From the NCBI RefSeq assembly GCF_963678635.1, contig NC_087066.1:64858282-64922281 (forward strand): DNA of 64,000 nucleotides, given 5' to 3'. The translations under genes and the position numbers were made by a program. The notes under the pieces are model-generated. The model was given only the letters and a program-made list of their open reading frames with translations. It did no database searches and was not told where the DNA came from. Origin of the DNA: Symsagittifera roscoffensis (lineage: Eukaryota; Xenacoelomorpha; Acoela; Convolutidae). This document shows positions 45,540 to 57,103 of this stretch, piece after piece (within the stretch, counting starts at the first letter, position 1; each line of letters begins with the position of its first letter).

Positions 45540-46850
45540 AAACTTTAATTGCAATACTTAACTTTCATCGAAACAACGTATTACATTGGAGAAGGTCATC
45601 GAAAGCGTATGTAGTTGAAGTTTTTTGGTAGTGGGTAGTTGACTCTTTTCTCCTTGCATCTAGTCAGTTGTTTCTGTTTAAACTGTCAACATTTATTTAG
45701 GAGAGTGCAATGAAAATTTAACAATTCTAATTTTGCAAATTAAGGGCCAAGATTGAATTGCCCAACTCAACTTATAAAATTTAGTGAGGGTATTTTTCCG
45801 AATTTGAAGGGTACTCATGAGAAAAACAAAATTTTTGAAAAACGTTTTCCAAAAATTTGTCTAATAAACAAGCAAATACATGTCTCATTTTCTTTGAAAG
45901 AGCTACCATGGTAAAATAATTAGTACTTTAAAGCGTTCGCAAATTTTTTCTTATGTTGTTAAGGTATTGCAATATGTGGAAAAAAAGAAATGTCTAATAT
46001 AGTTGGCTCAATAGAAAATGAAAAAAACTTTGCGAAATTTGAAAAATGAATGTTCAAGTAAATAAAACATTGATTGGAATACTTAACTTTTATCGAATCA
46101 ACGTATTACATTGGAGAAGGTCATCAAAAACGTATGTAGTTGAAGTTTTTTGGTAGTAATTAGTTGACTCTTTTTTCCTTGCATCTAGTCAGTTGTTTTT
46201 GTTTAATCTGTCAACATTTATTTAGGAGAGTGCAATGAAAATGTAACATTTCTAATTTTACAAATTAAAGGCCAAGAATGAATTGCCAACTCAACACATA
46301 AGTTTTAGAAAATTTGTCTAAAAAAACAAGCAAATACATGTCTCATTTTCTTCGAAAGAGTTACCATGGTAAAAGAGAAAATACTTTAAAGCGTTTGCAA
46401 GTTTTTCCTCTTGTCGTTACGGCATTGTAAAATGTCGAAAAAGTAGAAAAAATTTTTTTATACTTGGCTCAAAAGAAAATGAAAAAAATTTTCCGAAATT
46501 CGAAAACTGAATGTTCAAGTTAATAAAACATTGATTGGAATACTTAAATTTTATCGAATCAAAGTATTACATTGGAGAAGGTCATCAAAAGCGTATGTAG
46601 TTGTAGTTTTTTGGCAGTGAGTAGTTGACTCTTTTTTCCTTGCATCTAGTCAGTTGTTTCTGTTTAATCTGTCAACATATATTTAGGAGAGTGCAATGAA
46701 AATTTAACAATTCTAATTTTGCAAGTTAAGGGCCAAGAATGAATCGCCCAACTAAGTTTTAGTGAGGGTTTTTTTCCGAAATTAAAGGGTACTCATAAGA
46801 AAAACAAAACTTTTGAAAAACGTTTTCCGACTCAAGTTGATGTTGGTAAG
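45540..46850. repeat. three imperfect tandem copies of a ~460-520-bp unit
   Basis: The landmark TATTACATTGGAGAAGGTCATC occurs at about 45580, 46103 and 46565, each followed by GTATGTAGTTG.AGTTTTTTGG, CTTGCATCTAGTCAGTTGTT and TTATTTAGGAGAGTGCAATGAAAA. Non-coding. Confidence 0.85.
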
Positions 46851-47418
46851 TGCTTTCTTTGGAAAGCAATAGTAAAATTACTATGTAAATTAGTCTATTT
46901 CTTGTCAACACAAAATATCAGTTTTAGTATAAGCTTTGCATTAAAATCTTGAAAATTTCTAAATCAAGCTTGTAAACAAAAAATGTTACTTTTTCAGAGT
47001 ATTTGCCATTTTTGGAATTCAAGGTTTCAAAAATTAATCATACGAAGATGTCTGAATTAATGTACCTCAGCGTGAGTTTCCATAAGAGTATAAGTAGATC
47101 TTCAGTATTCAGTGTGCAGAAGTTAAACAACCCCAGAGTTTCCACGTAATTGTCGCCTTGTTGCATCAAAAAACCAATATCGAAATTGATGAAAATAGAA
47201 AAGTTTGAAATTTTGCAAAAAGTCAGGGTCTGTTGTAATAAATTAGTGAAACTTTTTGCAATTAGGAACGACATTTTTAACTACTGGTGATCAAAGAACT
47301 CGCACATTTCGAGAATGTAAGAGTAGTGATCCGTTTGTATGAAAAACACTTTTTCCCAATCTTTTGCTCTAATAAGATCTGTATCAAGCGTTTTGTTAAC
47401 AAGAAAATAGAACATGGG
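46850..47418 (-). other. 3' flank of the transposase remnant
   Basis: Short minus-strand frames (47274-47038) may continue the mobile gene's C-terminus, but I see no recognisable motif. Confidence 0.35.
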
Positions 47419-49277
47419 TTAGGGACCAATAGGTTTAATAATATCTTTTTTAGTGATGCAGGCATACTTTTCTCCCGAGCGAAAAGCTTGCTCACCAAAA
47501 ATTACAAAGTAATGTATTTGTCCGAATTTATTTTCCGAATTGACATAGTAACAGATATAACTATTCGGACAGTTCGAATTCCTTGCGTAGGAAGTTGAAT
47601 CATAAAATTTGCTGTCAATTTTGGAGCGAGACATAAAAATTCCGTCTGGAAAATGACGTCTGCCATGAGCAACAAGCTCTGTTTCTATCATGTAATTGGT
47701 GTAGTTATCGTCTGCTTTATGATTGTCCCTAGATAACCAATCAGACAATAAATTTGAAAGCGGGTCTTCTTCAATATCGTACAGCAAAAGCAATCTCTGT
47801 TGAATATAACGCCGACATATAACTTGACAATGTGACTGAGTTCCCGTAAAAAACGAAGAACGAAACTCATAGCCTCGAAACTCATAGCTGAAAAAACGAA
47901 TAACGGACCAAACTCTCGATTTTAACGGGGAATGTGTTTTAAAGAATGGACATTAATTGTTTCCACCTTTTGGTCTTCGCACAGTTGTTGTATGTGCTTT
48001 CCAAAAAAACCTAACATTTTTTCCGCCATCGAGATGGCGCTTGGCTCACTGCTTTCCAGCAACAATCGAACACCAAACACTAGACTCAAATAATGGTCAT
48101 ATAGTTGTTTGGGTAGAAACTCACCCATAAACGCTACCCCAATATAAAAAAAAGTAATTAGAGAATTCAGTGGCCTTAAAATGAGCTAGATCATTCAGAT
48201 CACGAATTTTTCTTGAGTGAGAGATCAATTCCAAGGGTGTGTTCAGTCATTTAATTAAACTGTTGAATTGTTTCTTCTGATCACTACTCAGTTTCGCAAG
48301 TTGAAAATTTAGCTAGTTTTTGTAAACACCCAGAAGCACACAATGCATGTAGTCAATTCCTGCAGCCAGTGGTAAGCCAGGAACAATTTTGGCAAATTCA
48401 CTCCTTCCTTTCACTCCTACAACATTGAACATATGCTTACCACCATTCAGTGCCTCGGCAATTTCGACATAACGGTCGTTCAATTCTGGTGTACGATATT
48501 CAAACTCTTGTTCGAAAGGGTAATAACTATGCGACTTTCCGAGTGTCTTGCCAACTGCTGTACAAAGATTGCAGCCGTTATACCCGTTGTTTTTTTGTAC
48601 ATGCTGAAAACATTTGCTTATGCAGGAATATCTGCCACATTTGTGACGCATCTGAATTGCACTTTATGATTTTCAATTACAAAAATTTGGTCTAACTCAG
48701 CTTTCAAATGATTGACAACTAATCTCCAGGGCGGTTTTTTGTTCCCACAAAACAATGAAGCAAGACAAATATTTTTTCTACTGAAACATAATTTTGGCGG
48801 AAGATGGGCTATTGCAAGCCAAACAGGCCATAGTTCACTTTCAGTAATAGAATCGGAAACGCAAACGCGATCTGTGGATAAAACAAGATTTATTGTTATC
48901 AGTGGTTGAACTACATCAATCGGCGGAACTTTATTTATGAACCATTGTTTGCCAACTTCTTCTTCTAACAATTTGAGCAATATCATAACCAAACGACATA
49001 ACACAGAGGTAGCCTCCTGGTAGCCTCGGCGGAACCATTGTTTGCCAACTTCTTCTTCTAACAATTTGAGCAATATCATAACCAAACACATAACACAGAG
49101 GTAGCCTCCTGGTGTTTTGACAGCAATACGTGTATTTAGTTGAAAGCTTGTTTTCAAATCCTTAATAAAAGCGAAATTGGAAGGAAAACAATTTTCACTG
49201 AGAAAAGCGTCAAATAAGGAATGCAAATCAGAGGCACCTCTGTCGGAAAGGTTGTTTCGCAAGCAAACAGCTTTCAT
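47419..49277 (-). pseudogene. Tnp2-family (CACTA/EnSpm-like) transposase, decayed
   Basis: Read on the minus strand, the blocks of animal Tnp2-type transposases appear in order. They are: CLRNNLSDRGASDLHSLFDA (49260); ITESELWPVWLAIAHLPPKL with GNKKPPWR (48870-48730), preceded by LSTDRV where the family usually has a TDG; VTNVADIPA followed by QKNNGYNGCNLC (48640-48560), the sDxPA and NGxxGCxxC block; VVGVKGRSEF and GIDYMHCVLLGV (48430-48320); SRKIRDLNDLAHFKATEFSN (about 48230-48160); then PKQLYDHYLSLVFGVRLLLE and INVHSLKHIP (48110-47930). Stops and frameshifts interrupt it, for instance after YKN at 48313 and around 48128. A 93-bp tandem duplication repeats LVMILLKLLEEEVGKQWF. The host-side role is none. 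In an active form it would cut and join transposon ends. Confidence 0.82.
48942..49115. repeat. ~93-bp tandem duplication inside the transposase
   Basis: GGAACCATTGTTTGCCAACTTC..GTAGCCTCCTGG occurs twice in tandem with one indel (ACGACATAACA versus ACACATAACA). Confidence 0.85.
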
Positions 49278-49634
49278 AGCTAAGATTGTGTTGTGAAGAC
49301 CTAATTCCGAATACGGATTGATCCGTAAGGATACTGTGTAAATGCTTCCGGAGAATCTGACACAAAATATTCAACCTCGGCAGTTGTCAAGGAGGAAAGC
49401 GAAAAACACGGCAAAGAAAATTTGAGGTTGCCAGAAACTGGAGAAGAAGTTTGACGCTTTGAAAAGTCATCAGCGCTTGTTTTTTCGATTTTGTCGCAAA
49501 AATTGTCTGTTTCAGCATCGCTTTTCTATGTTCCTAAAAGAGTCTGAAGTGATTGCAACTGTTCAAATTCAAAGTATGCCCATTTTTCGCTCAACTTTAG
49601 AGGTCTTTTTCTTTTTTTACTGCGTCCGGGGCAA
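49278..49634 (-). pseudogene. linker between SET-like module and transposase
   Basis: Mostly open on the minus strand but in changing frames. One part reads KIEKTSADDFSKRQTSSPVS and then VEYFVSDSPEAFTQYPYGSI, and another frame supplies NSELGLHNTILAMKAVCLRN, directly leading into the transposase block. The open character through the gap supports one ancestral coding sequence from SET to Tnp2. Confidence 0.5.
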
Positions 49635-50466
49635 CTATTGCCAATTTTTTTTGAAATCAATCATAATCTCCATTGAAAGATCTCTTATGAGCTCTGATAT
49701 CAGAGATTCGAATTGTGAGATCAAGCAGTCAGTAGTTATCTGATTCATATATTCGACTTCATGGCAAATAGTGTTTTCTTCGCTGATTTTAGCAGGCTGC
49801 TCATGAGTGGATAAACAAGTGGCACATCTGCACTCTTTTTCTTCAAAAAATCTTTCGCTATATTTTATCAGAACTTCATCCCCAGTTTTCAGACTTTTAA
49901 TTGTTTCAATTTGCACAATCACTTTGTGTAAACTTGTAAAATTGTACTTCGCGTTGGCTCACATTCAGAGTTTATGAACCTTACTGGTCCCAACAGAAGG
50001 TTTAATTGACGATTTGATGTTTTTTCTATGACAGAAAGCGTAGAAATGTCTTCAGGAATTGAAGTAATGAAACCAATGGTTGATTTTTTGAATAGGTAGT
50101 TGGATGGGATTTTGCTTCGCCCACAATATACTAATTTGTATCGACCAAAAGAATTATGAAGAATTTCAAATTGTCCCTCGAGAGCTTTATAAGCGCCAAT
50201 GCAATTTTGATAGCACTTTGCCCATTTCTGGTTTTCTGCACATTTTTTTTCAAACGTGACCAGTGATTGCAATTCTACTATCGGCTGAGCCTTTCTTCTT
50301 CCATACTCGACAGCTTGTTTGACTGCTTGACCATCACAATGCGAAAGTATTTTCCAATCTGGCTTAGTTTTGGCCATATTTCATCTATAAATGGATCGAG
50401 TGAAGGTAACAACCAACAATTTTTCCATTTTTGAGGAACAAATTCCCAAACCTTGAAGACCTTCAC
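49635..50466 (-). pseudogene. VPxxW-type N-terminus and degenerate SET-like methyltransferase module
   Basis: The minus frame at 50466-50380 reads VWEFVPQKWKNCWLLPSLDP. After a frame change in GGCCAAAACT it continues KPDWKILSHCDGQAVKQAVE, the VPxxW..W..vRxL domain often found at the start of animal transposon and BEN proteins. Then LLLGPVRFINSECEP (50005-49960) and, across a 1-nt frameshift in CACAAAG at about 49921, SLKTGDEVLIKYSERFFEEK plus ECRCATC. This is the SET core (GPxxFINHxCxPN), the GEExxxxYG strand and the post-SET CxCxxC cluster of SUV4-20/Set9-like enzymes. The usual NH..PN residues are replaced here (N-S..P-T), so methyl-donor binding is doubtful. SET enzymes methylate histone lysines, and activity here is not implied. 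Confidence 0.68.
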
Positions 50467-50884
50467 AAAACTTTAAGCAAGAAGCTCAAGTTTAATTTCT
50501 AAAAAGCATTTCAAAAAATCATCAGATAAACAATTACTAAGAAATGGCTTAAGACAGCAAAACTTAGCTCTTTTCAGAAAGCGATCCAGTGAAAACAAAA
50601 ACAAAGTGAAGCGTCAAAAATTACAATTTACTCGGCGAAGAAAAGTTGCAACATCCTTGGTCATTCAAAACACTGATCACAAATTTCGGCAAACAAACTG
50701 CTGAGAAAAAAAACAAAACATTTTTCAGTTTTCAGAGCTTATGAGACTTTTTCTGAGAAAAAAAAGAGAAAAATCAGCAAGACCTTTATGACGGTCTTCA
50801 CTATGTTCATGATTCTTAATAACTTTTATCGAAACATTTTAAAATCATTAAAAATATCGATTTCTCGAGTTAATGTTTTTAAAA

Positions 50885-51230
50885 AGTATGATTTACTTAC
50901 GATTATTTTTTGTAAAGTTCTGGGGTTTGAAAATTGCCAATCTGGCTATGTTCTGCACTAAATCTGCGCGCTAAGAGATATTCATAATTCTGAGAGCGTA
51001 AAGCAAATTATTTATGCATGGTGAGTTATCCCGCACATCAAAACCTTTGCAAATTAATTTGAGGGCTAATCAAATCGATCATCTTAATTTCTTGTGACTC
51101 ATATTTTCGCCTTAGATTTTGTCCAAAACTTATATTTTTTCAATATTTTCTTTTCCCAAAAACTATTCGATAAGAATTAAGTGACTATCGGAACATTCAG
51201 GGCTTTTCCCTGATATACGAGCAGTCTTGT
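50885..51230 (+). repeat. Helentron-like repeat, divergent subfamily, 5'-truncated
   Basis: Body motifs are loosely conserved (TTTTTTGTAAAGTTCTGGGG) and the 3' end is AACATTCAGGGCTTTTCCCTGATATACGAGCAGTCTTGTT, preceded by CCCAAAAACTATTCGATAAGAATTAAG. The same variant end is at 59640-59729. Confidence 0.7.
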
Positions 51231-52558
51231 TCAAAACCAAATTGTTCAAAGCTCAATGCTCATTAGTTACACCTCATCTCTGTAGTTGATTATAGCTAAA
51301 TGATAATACCCAAGGCGTCAGCTATCAACCAATTTTTATCCAAAAAATGAGTCAATAAGGCTTTTTAAAAATTTTTAAAAGTTACGCTGAAACTACCAAG
51401 TAAATTGATGAGAAATTTATATTTAAAAAATTGACTTTTGTACTAATTTTTTTTTTCCAATTTTAACTCGTTATAAGACTTCAGAAAATTGTGCATTTTC
51501 TTCAGATAATTTAAAGCATCACTGTAATAGTCAAGAAAATTTTTTTTGTACTCAAGATGCTAAGTTTATCTCAATTATCAACCAATGTTATTTTTCTTTA
51601 TATCCACTATTTTTTCAGAAAACGGTTTTTTGCAGAAAACGGAAGTTTATTCTCGGTTTGTTTTTATTTTCAGTTAATTTTCGCTGATCGAATTAGTAGT
51701 TTTTAAGCAAAAAGTTTAAAACCCCATTGAAGATATCGGATTCTTAAGTTCAAATTTAAAAAGATATGTTTCCAAAACCTGGCCTGTTTTTCTGTCTCAA
51801 TCAAATTTTGCCAAAAAAATCAAATGTCGAACAGCGAGTTTTTTTTGTTTTTCAAACATTTTATGAAAAAAATGAAAAGAATTATCAATTTTCATGCAAG
51901 GTGTGATGAGAAAAATTGACAAACGCGAGATATATTGAAGAATTGGGCAGAATGGACAACAGTTGTCATCAAAAACTGAATAAGAATCATCAAAAACTTT
52001 GATAACACATGAAAACAAATTCGTGATGATGATTTGAATTAATAAATTGTTCCGATTAAATACAAATAAGACAAAAATGGTTGCGTGCTACATTGCATAC
52101 GAACATTGGGTTTTTCCTGTCATAGCCCGCGGCTTAGTAGCTGAAAAGTTGAACCACCCTTCTTTGTTTCTCAAGATACTTTGTTCCAAATGATCATTCA
52201 GAAAAGTTTTCAAACGAAAACGCATCCAAATATTGTCAGTACTGAGCAAAACCTTGAACAGTGTTAGAAAGTATGTATAGCGAATAAAACGTGCACATGG
52301 TATCCCACTTAGTAAAATGTTTTGTCTATCTTTTGGGTGTTTTACTTGCTTGGACGAGGAGGGGCTATAATGGAAAATACCACAAAAAACCAATGGTTCA
52401 GTCTTTTCTGTTCAAAATTGGTTTCTCAAAATACTGAATAGCTGGATCATCGAGCATGTGATTCACAACAGTTTTCAGGCTTTTGTTTGCTTCTTAAAAC
52501 GAAAAGTTGTACTTGAAAACTTCATAGCCTTCATTGCGGCAGAAACAATCAAAATAAA
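51231..52558 (-). other. region with two unassigned minus-strand frames
   Basis: 51231-51796 shows nothing. Frames at 52018-51797 and 52393-52088 have protein-like composition (SSSKQVKHPKDRQNIL, RNKEGWFNFSATKP) but no family I recognise. They may be remnants of another mobile gene or 3' UTR of the BEN-like gene upstream on this strand. Confidence 0.3.
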
Positions 52559-52761
52559 CTAAGCTGTAGCTGATTGCGATGATTCATTGTTTTGGAAACC
52601 TTCTCCCAAAACTCGAACAAATTGACTGCTGGTTTGTTCTTTCGCGGCTATTTTTCTTTCCAAGCAAAATTTTTCGATTTTTTTCGACTCCAACAGAGTT
52701 GAATCCTTTTTTTGCATGAAACTAGATTGTCTGTGGTCGACTTGAATTGGCATATCGGATG
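52559..52761 (-). CDS. last exon of BEN-domain-like gene
   Basis: A 203-bp exon after acceptor GCATATAG (minus), joined in phase 1 (A plus CA) to the exon ending at 52970. It reads DMPIQVDHRQSSFMQKKDST, then IEKFCLERKIAAKEQTSSQF and ends SSQSATA with TAG. Charged, helical and low in hydrophobics, it is a plausible nuclear C-terminal tail. The exact phase match with a consensus GTAAGT donor upstream is the main support. Confidence 0.6.
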
Positions 52762-52969
52762 CTATATGCGGCTAAAAAGAACGGCTACATAAAGTAGTTT
52801 AAGCACTAAACTTGTGATAAAAACCTCAAATTTTTTTGTCATTTTTCCTACGGCAAAGTTCAGCGACGTACTCGCAATGAGATTTCACTTGGTTATAAAT
52901 GTAGCGAGTTATACAATTAATTGAAAATATTTTGTAACAAATTCAAAATAAAAAGGTTTCACAACTTAC

Positions 52970-53206
52970 TTTTGAACTTGTTAATCCTCGTCGGCCACGG
53001 AAACTCTCTTCTTGTATTCCTATCTACCCGTGCAGGCTCCAAAACAAAACCTCCAAGCTCCTCATCGCTGAATAAAATGCCTGCAACTGCCCTTCCCCAG
53101 AGACCGGGGTCAGTTGCACTGAGGGTAACCAAATTAGCATTGCCATGCAAAACTGGTTCCAGCGTATCCAATTCCCCGGGAACAGGTTGATCATGGTATC
53201 CCATTC
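52970..53206 (-). CDS. exon encoding a BEN-like domain
   Basis: The frame from about 53206 reads MGYHDQPVPGELDTLEPVLH, GNANLVTLSATDPGLWGRAV and AGILFSDEELGGFVLEP, ending PWPTRINKFK at the donor A/GTAAGT. The LxxxLFSxEEL segment followed by a basic xxxxPLxPxRIxxI-like end is the recognisable part of BEN domains, which bind DNA or proteins in chromatin and transcription factors, and also in some DNA viruses and transposons. GC content is high relative to the flanks. The acceptor (TTGCAAG) is weak and its phase does not match the preceding exon, so an extra small exon may be missing. Confidence 0.6.
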
Positions 53207-53491
53207 TTGCAAGATTTGCGGAATAAAAAAAGCAAACTCACGAATCATCCACACTACCTTTCTAGTGCCCTAATAGATTACCACCATAGAAAGCTAAAAA
53301 TTATCAGCTGCCCCGTTTCGCACTTACATTTTATATTTTGGGTCTCCGATGTGCTAATGAAACTGATGATGATCAAAGTCTCGCTCTAGGTTTTTTAAAA
53401 CCTCAAATATAATTTATATATAAATGTCTCATTGAATCTTTCGTTTTGTTTTGGTAATCCTAGAAAAGTTTTTGCAAAACTTTCTGCTTAC

Positions 53492-53646
53492 CACTTTTTG
53501 CATGACAGTTGCATGTTTGGTCATTTCTTCGAGATTTCGTGTCAGCACAGTATCGATAGTTCTATTCGAGGTTGTTGTCGCAGTTGTCTGCTTTTGTACG
53601 GATGAGTTCAAACAACCAACTTTTTCTGTCAGTTCTGCTAGAATGC
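53492..53646 (-). CDS. exon of BEN-like gene, coiled-coil-like
   Basis: Between ACCTGACAG acceptor and GTG/GTAAGC donor (minus). It reads ILAELTEKVGCLNSSVQKQT and RTIDTVLTRNLEEMTKHATV, amphipathic helices with heptad-like Leu/Val spacing. It joins the previous exon if that exon ends in GTTG (phase 1). A coiled coil ahead of a BEN domain is a common layout. Confidence 0.6.
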
Positions 53647-53763
53647 CTGTCAGGTTTTCACCATTTTGATTCTGATCTCACTTGATTTTCTCCAAATCAA
53701 TTATTTCAATGCAAAACCTACGCAGCGAATTATCTTTTTTTTATAAAATAATTTTAAAACAAC

Positions 53764-53914
53764 CAACCTGAACAATGTTTACACCATAAGCTGCCTGCTC
53801 GGGAGTCACCAAGTTTTTTTTTGGTTTTGGAAGTGTATATGGCGTCGAAGTTGTTGCCCTTTTCACTGCTTTAGAGCTGCTCGCCAGAGGAATAGTTCTG
53901 TTCCCACCATGTAT
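53764..53914 (-). CDS. exon of BEN-like gene, basic low-complexity
   Basis: After acceptor TTTTTGTACAG, phase 0: IHGGNRTIPLASSSKAVKRA followed by STPYTLPKPKKNLVTPEQAA. Lysine/proline/threonine-rich, like a disordered nuclear linker. The donor is either CAG/GTTGGT or 4 nt later. The latter keeps frame with 53646. Confidence 0.58.
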
Positions 53915-55112
53915 CTGTACAAAAACATTGAAATTCAAGTGCTTTATTTTTTTTGTTTTTCCTAAGTTTCAGTTTTAAGTTATATCGTAATTGAATGATT
54001 TTTGATGAAAGAAGAAACATAATCAAGTCAGATGAAGCACATAAATGAAGTACCATTGAAAGAATGGACAGAAATTGAGAAACAAATTGTTGAAAACAAA
54101 ATTGTTTTGACAAATAAGCACTACTTCACAATGTTTTTCGTTTTCAAAAATCGATTAAAATAAAACTAACATGTGAAAAACATACATTATAGCTTTTTAA
54201 CCAGAACCTTCCACTAAATTCATTAGAATAAAAGTGCGATACGTTTTTGCTAAAACCGACCCAATGAAACAAAACAAGGTCAATAGATAACTCTTTTTCT
54301 TGCGATATTCAAAAGCAGCTAATACAAATTTGGAAAAGAGTCAATGAACGTAAGTGAGCAAAAAAAAAGAAACACTGACTTTGCTGAAAAAGTCTAAGCT
54401 TTCGAAATTGAAAGAAAGAAACAGATGCAATCTAAGCTGTTCAATTTTTTAGAATAATAAACGATGGGCAGTTTTCTGATAACAATAAACCATTTTGAAA
54501 ACACTGGATCAAAAGGAAAGTTAAACTTTTGATTCCGCTTGAAATCTAAAACTTAACCAACATTATCGAAAAAAGAAATTGTTCACGTCTTTTTTCGCGC
54601 CATCGCCGCATTCGTTTTTGAAGAGTGATATTTACGTATTTTTCAGCGAAAAATTTTCAAGTGAACTGGAATAGTGCATATATACTTAAGTGCATTCATA
54701 AATGAATTAATATGTTTGAATACACATATGTACTAATTAGAGCAATTTGAGACTTTCCTGAGGAAAAAAAGCAAAAAAAAACTGCCAAGACATTTAGAAG
54801 AGTCTTCACCGTGTTCATCGCTTTGAAACAGTCAAGATCAATGTTTGAACAATTCATGATGGTCAGGTAATAAAAACTTTGGAAATAAAAGTTGGAGCTT
54901 GATAAAAAAAAACTAATGTAATAATTTGAAAAAAAACAATAAACAAAGAAAAACAGCGCTTTTCAAAAAGAAGTCATTGCCACGTTCATTGATTATCGAA
55001 AACAAATTGGATTTACAAAGCGAAAGAAAAGTTTTATGTTAAAGAACGAAACAAACTGAAATTTTTATTTTTAGTTCATTTTCCGCCGTCAAACTTGATG
55101 AAAATCACTCAC
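53915..55112 (-). other. intron of BEN-like gene
   Basis: AT-rich, no other feature recognised apart from many A/T homopolymers. The donor GTGAGT is at 55112 (minus) and the acceptor at 53915. Confidence 0.5.
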
Positions 55113-55475
55113 CACATTAACTAGAGGGCTCTCGGTGATATCGTAATTTTCCTTTCCCAAATACTCTGCGACATCGTGGGAAGTAAAGTTTACGGCCTCA
55201 TCATCGTTATCCTCCAGATGCTGAAGCGTAATATCAGCCAAGCTCTGGTCCGCCTCAGTTTCTATGTTGTCATTAACAGCTGGAGACACGATCTCGTTGG
55301 CTGATTTTGGTAGATAACAGTTTCCATCAATTGGCGGGAGTCCTTGTTCCTGAAGGTGCTTCAAGTGATTAGATTGATCTAACATGCAGACGTTGCAATA
55401 TGACTCACCGTCAATCGCTCTAATTACAGCCTGATATGTTGCCCCATTTATTTTGAGCGAGAAGTAGTGAAGCAA
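55113..55475 (-). CDS. exon of BEN-like gene, acidic region
   Basis: A 363-bp exon with acceptor GAAAGTTTTCAG and consensus donor GTG/GTGAGT, phase 0 at both ends. It reads HYFSLKINGATYQAVIRAID, ESYCNVCMLDQSNHLKHLQE and an acidic stretch with EDNDDEAVNF. I do not recognise the first domain, but its CxxC pair could bind metal or be fortuitous. The good splice sites and the length open in only one frame support coding. Confidence 0.65.
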
Positions 55476-56350
55476 CTGAAAACTTTCAAGTTTATGTCAT
55501 GTCTTATAATTTCACACCGTTGGCAATATTAATTAAATAGGTGGAATCTGAAATTTTTTACGCCTGGAAAAAACTGGTAAAATATTCAAATAAAAAATAC
55601 TTTCAGAGAGTGTGGCTGATATCAATAGCAGTCATTCGATCAAAAAACTTTGGCAAGATTCAAAGTACACTAGTGGACAAAATTAAACGCAAATTTAATA
55701 TTTTTTTTCTGTTAATTGATTGTTTTCAATGTAAAATTTGAACAAAATTTCTTTCGAAATTCAGTAACTTTTTTCAATGACCGAGAACAAATGATTGGAG
55801 CTATTACCTGTGAAAGTATCAATCTTTGGTTTCAATGATTTACCAATGAAATCCGGGTTTGAAAATGCCAGTTTTTCTCATCTGCACTAGGTTTTTACTT
55901 CGCGTGAATAAGTAACGAACGTCTGAGTCGGTTAAAAACTTCACAGTGATTGTTTTTCAGAAAAGATTTCACTACGATGCAAAACTTAGTGCAAATGAGG
56001 AAAACTGGCCCGGATTACATTGGTAAGTCATTGAAACCAAATAATGATACTTTGACACATGGTAGCTCGGCCTATCTGTTCTTGGTCACAAAATCACAAA
56101 AAGCTTTAGTTTACTTTACTAAGATCATTTGACAAAGAAACGGGACAGCGAATTATTGAGTTAATTTTGATTGAATAAAAGCAAGACTAACTATCAGGCG
56201 AAACCAGAAGCTATTAAAACCACATTACAAAATAAGGTAGAGTTTCATATATCTATAAAAGATTAGTGCTGATCCGAGGTATTTCTGAAAATTACCTTGA
56301 TCATTGCGACCAGGATGTCAAGTTAAAATCATTTTGATTTTTGCCAATGT

Positions 56351-56596
56351 CTAGTATTTTTGATTGTACCTGAGCGGCATCTCTCTGAATTGTATACCAT
56401 TGTACAGTGCTGATATCACCGAAAGGGTATTATCTTCCACAATATGAATCATCCAATACGTTCCTAGCAGGTTATTTTTCGAGGACTGCTCTACTATCAT
56501 TATATTTTGGTGGGCTTCGTTTCGACCCCGAGTACATCTAGCATTCGGTTTTAATTCATTTTCAATCCTTCGTAATGCCTTTTTATCTTGAAACAA
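56351..56596 (-). CDS. candidate upstream exon of BEN-like gene
   Basis: The frame reads DKKALRRIENELKPNARCTR, then LLGTYWMIHIVEDNTLSVIS. The HIVEDNTLSV segment resembles the F/Y-x-x-x-E-D-G-T-x-S-V-V strand at the start of many animal BEN and transposon proteins. Possible donors are TCG/GTGATA (phase 0, matching the next exon) or CAG/GTACAA. The acceptor is uncertain. Confidence 0.4.
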   Translation of the reverse strand: MFQDKKALRRIENELKPNARCTRGRNEAHQNIMIVEQSSKNNLLGTYWMIHIVEDNTLSVISALYNGIQFREMPLRYNQKY

Positions 56597-56999
56597 AAAA
56601 TGTTCGGATCATCTCCACACAAATTGTGGCAAGGCGCGGTATAAACAATTTCAGGCCAAAAGTCGTTTAAAGTATTCCAATTTTTCAACAGTAACCACTA
56701 GATTGTACCTTGAGGCACTAGTGTACAAAATGTGAAACTCCGCTTGAAGCAAATTTTTTTGAGACCAGGGGCAAATGATCATAGCTACCATTTATGAAAA
56801 TTCTTCGTTGTTAACAAAAAACTACTGATTTAATCCGGATTTTAAAACACCATATTTCTCTATCATACACACTCGAGATACCATAAACTTTTGCTCAAGT
56901 TTCTGGCTGGAAATGTTTTTGTAAAATAAGCAACAGCTATATACCGTGGAGAAAAAAATGAAGCACCCAAACAATTTTCGAAGTTCAAAACGAAACCTA

Positions 57000-57075
57000 T
57001 GTATGTATGTATATATGTATGTATGTAAGTATGTATGTATGTATGTATGTATGTATGTTTCTATGTATGTAAGAA
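57000..57075. repeat. (TATG)n microsatellite
   Basis: About 18 TATG/TGTA units with a few interruptions. The open frame through it is an artefact of the repeat. Confidence 0.95.
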
Positions 57076-57103
57076 AAATTTATAGAATTTTCAGGTTGTT
57101 ATT

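Noticed and set aside
47287-47598. 103-residue + strand frame
   Set aside because: Lies opposite the C-terminal part of the Tnp2-like transposase and is a shadow of it.
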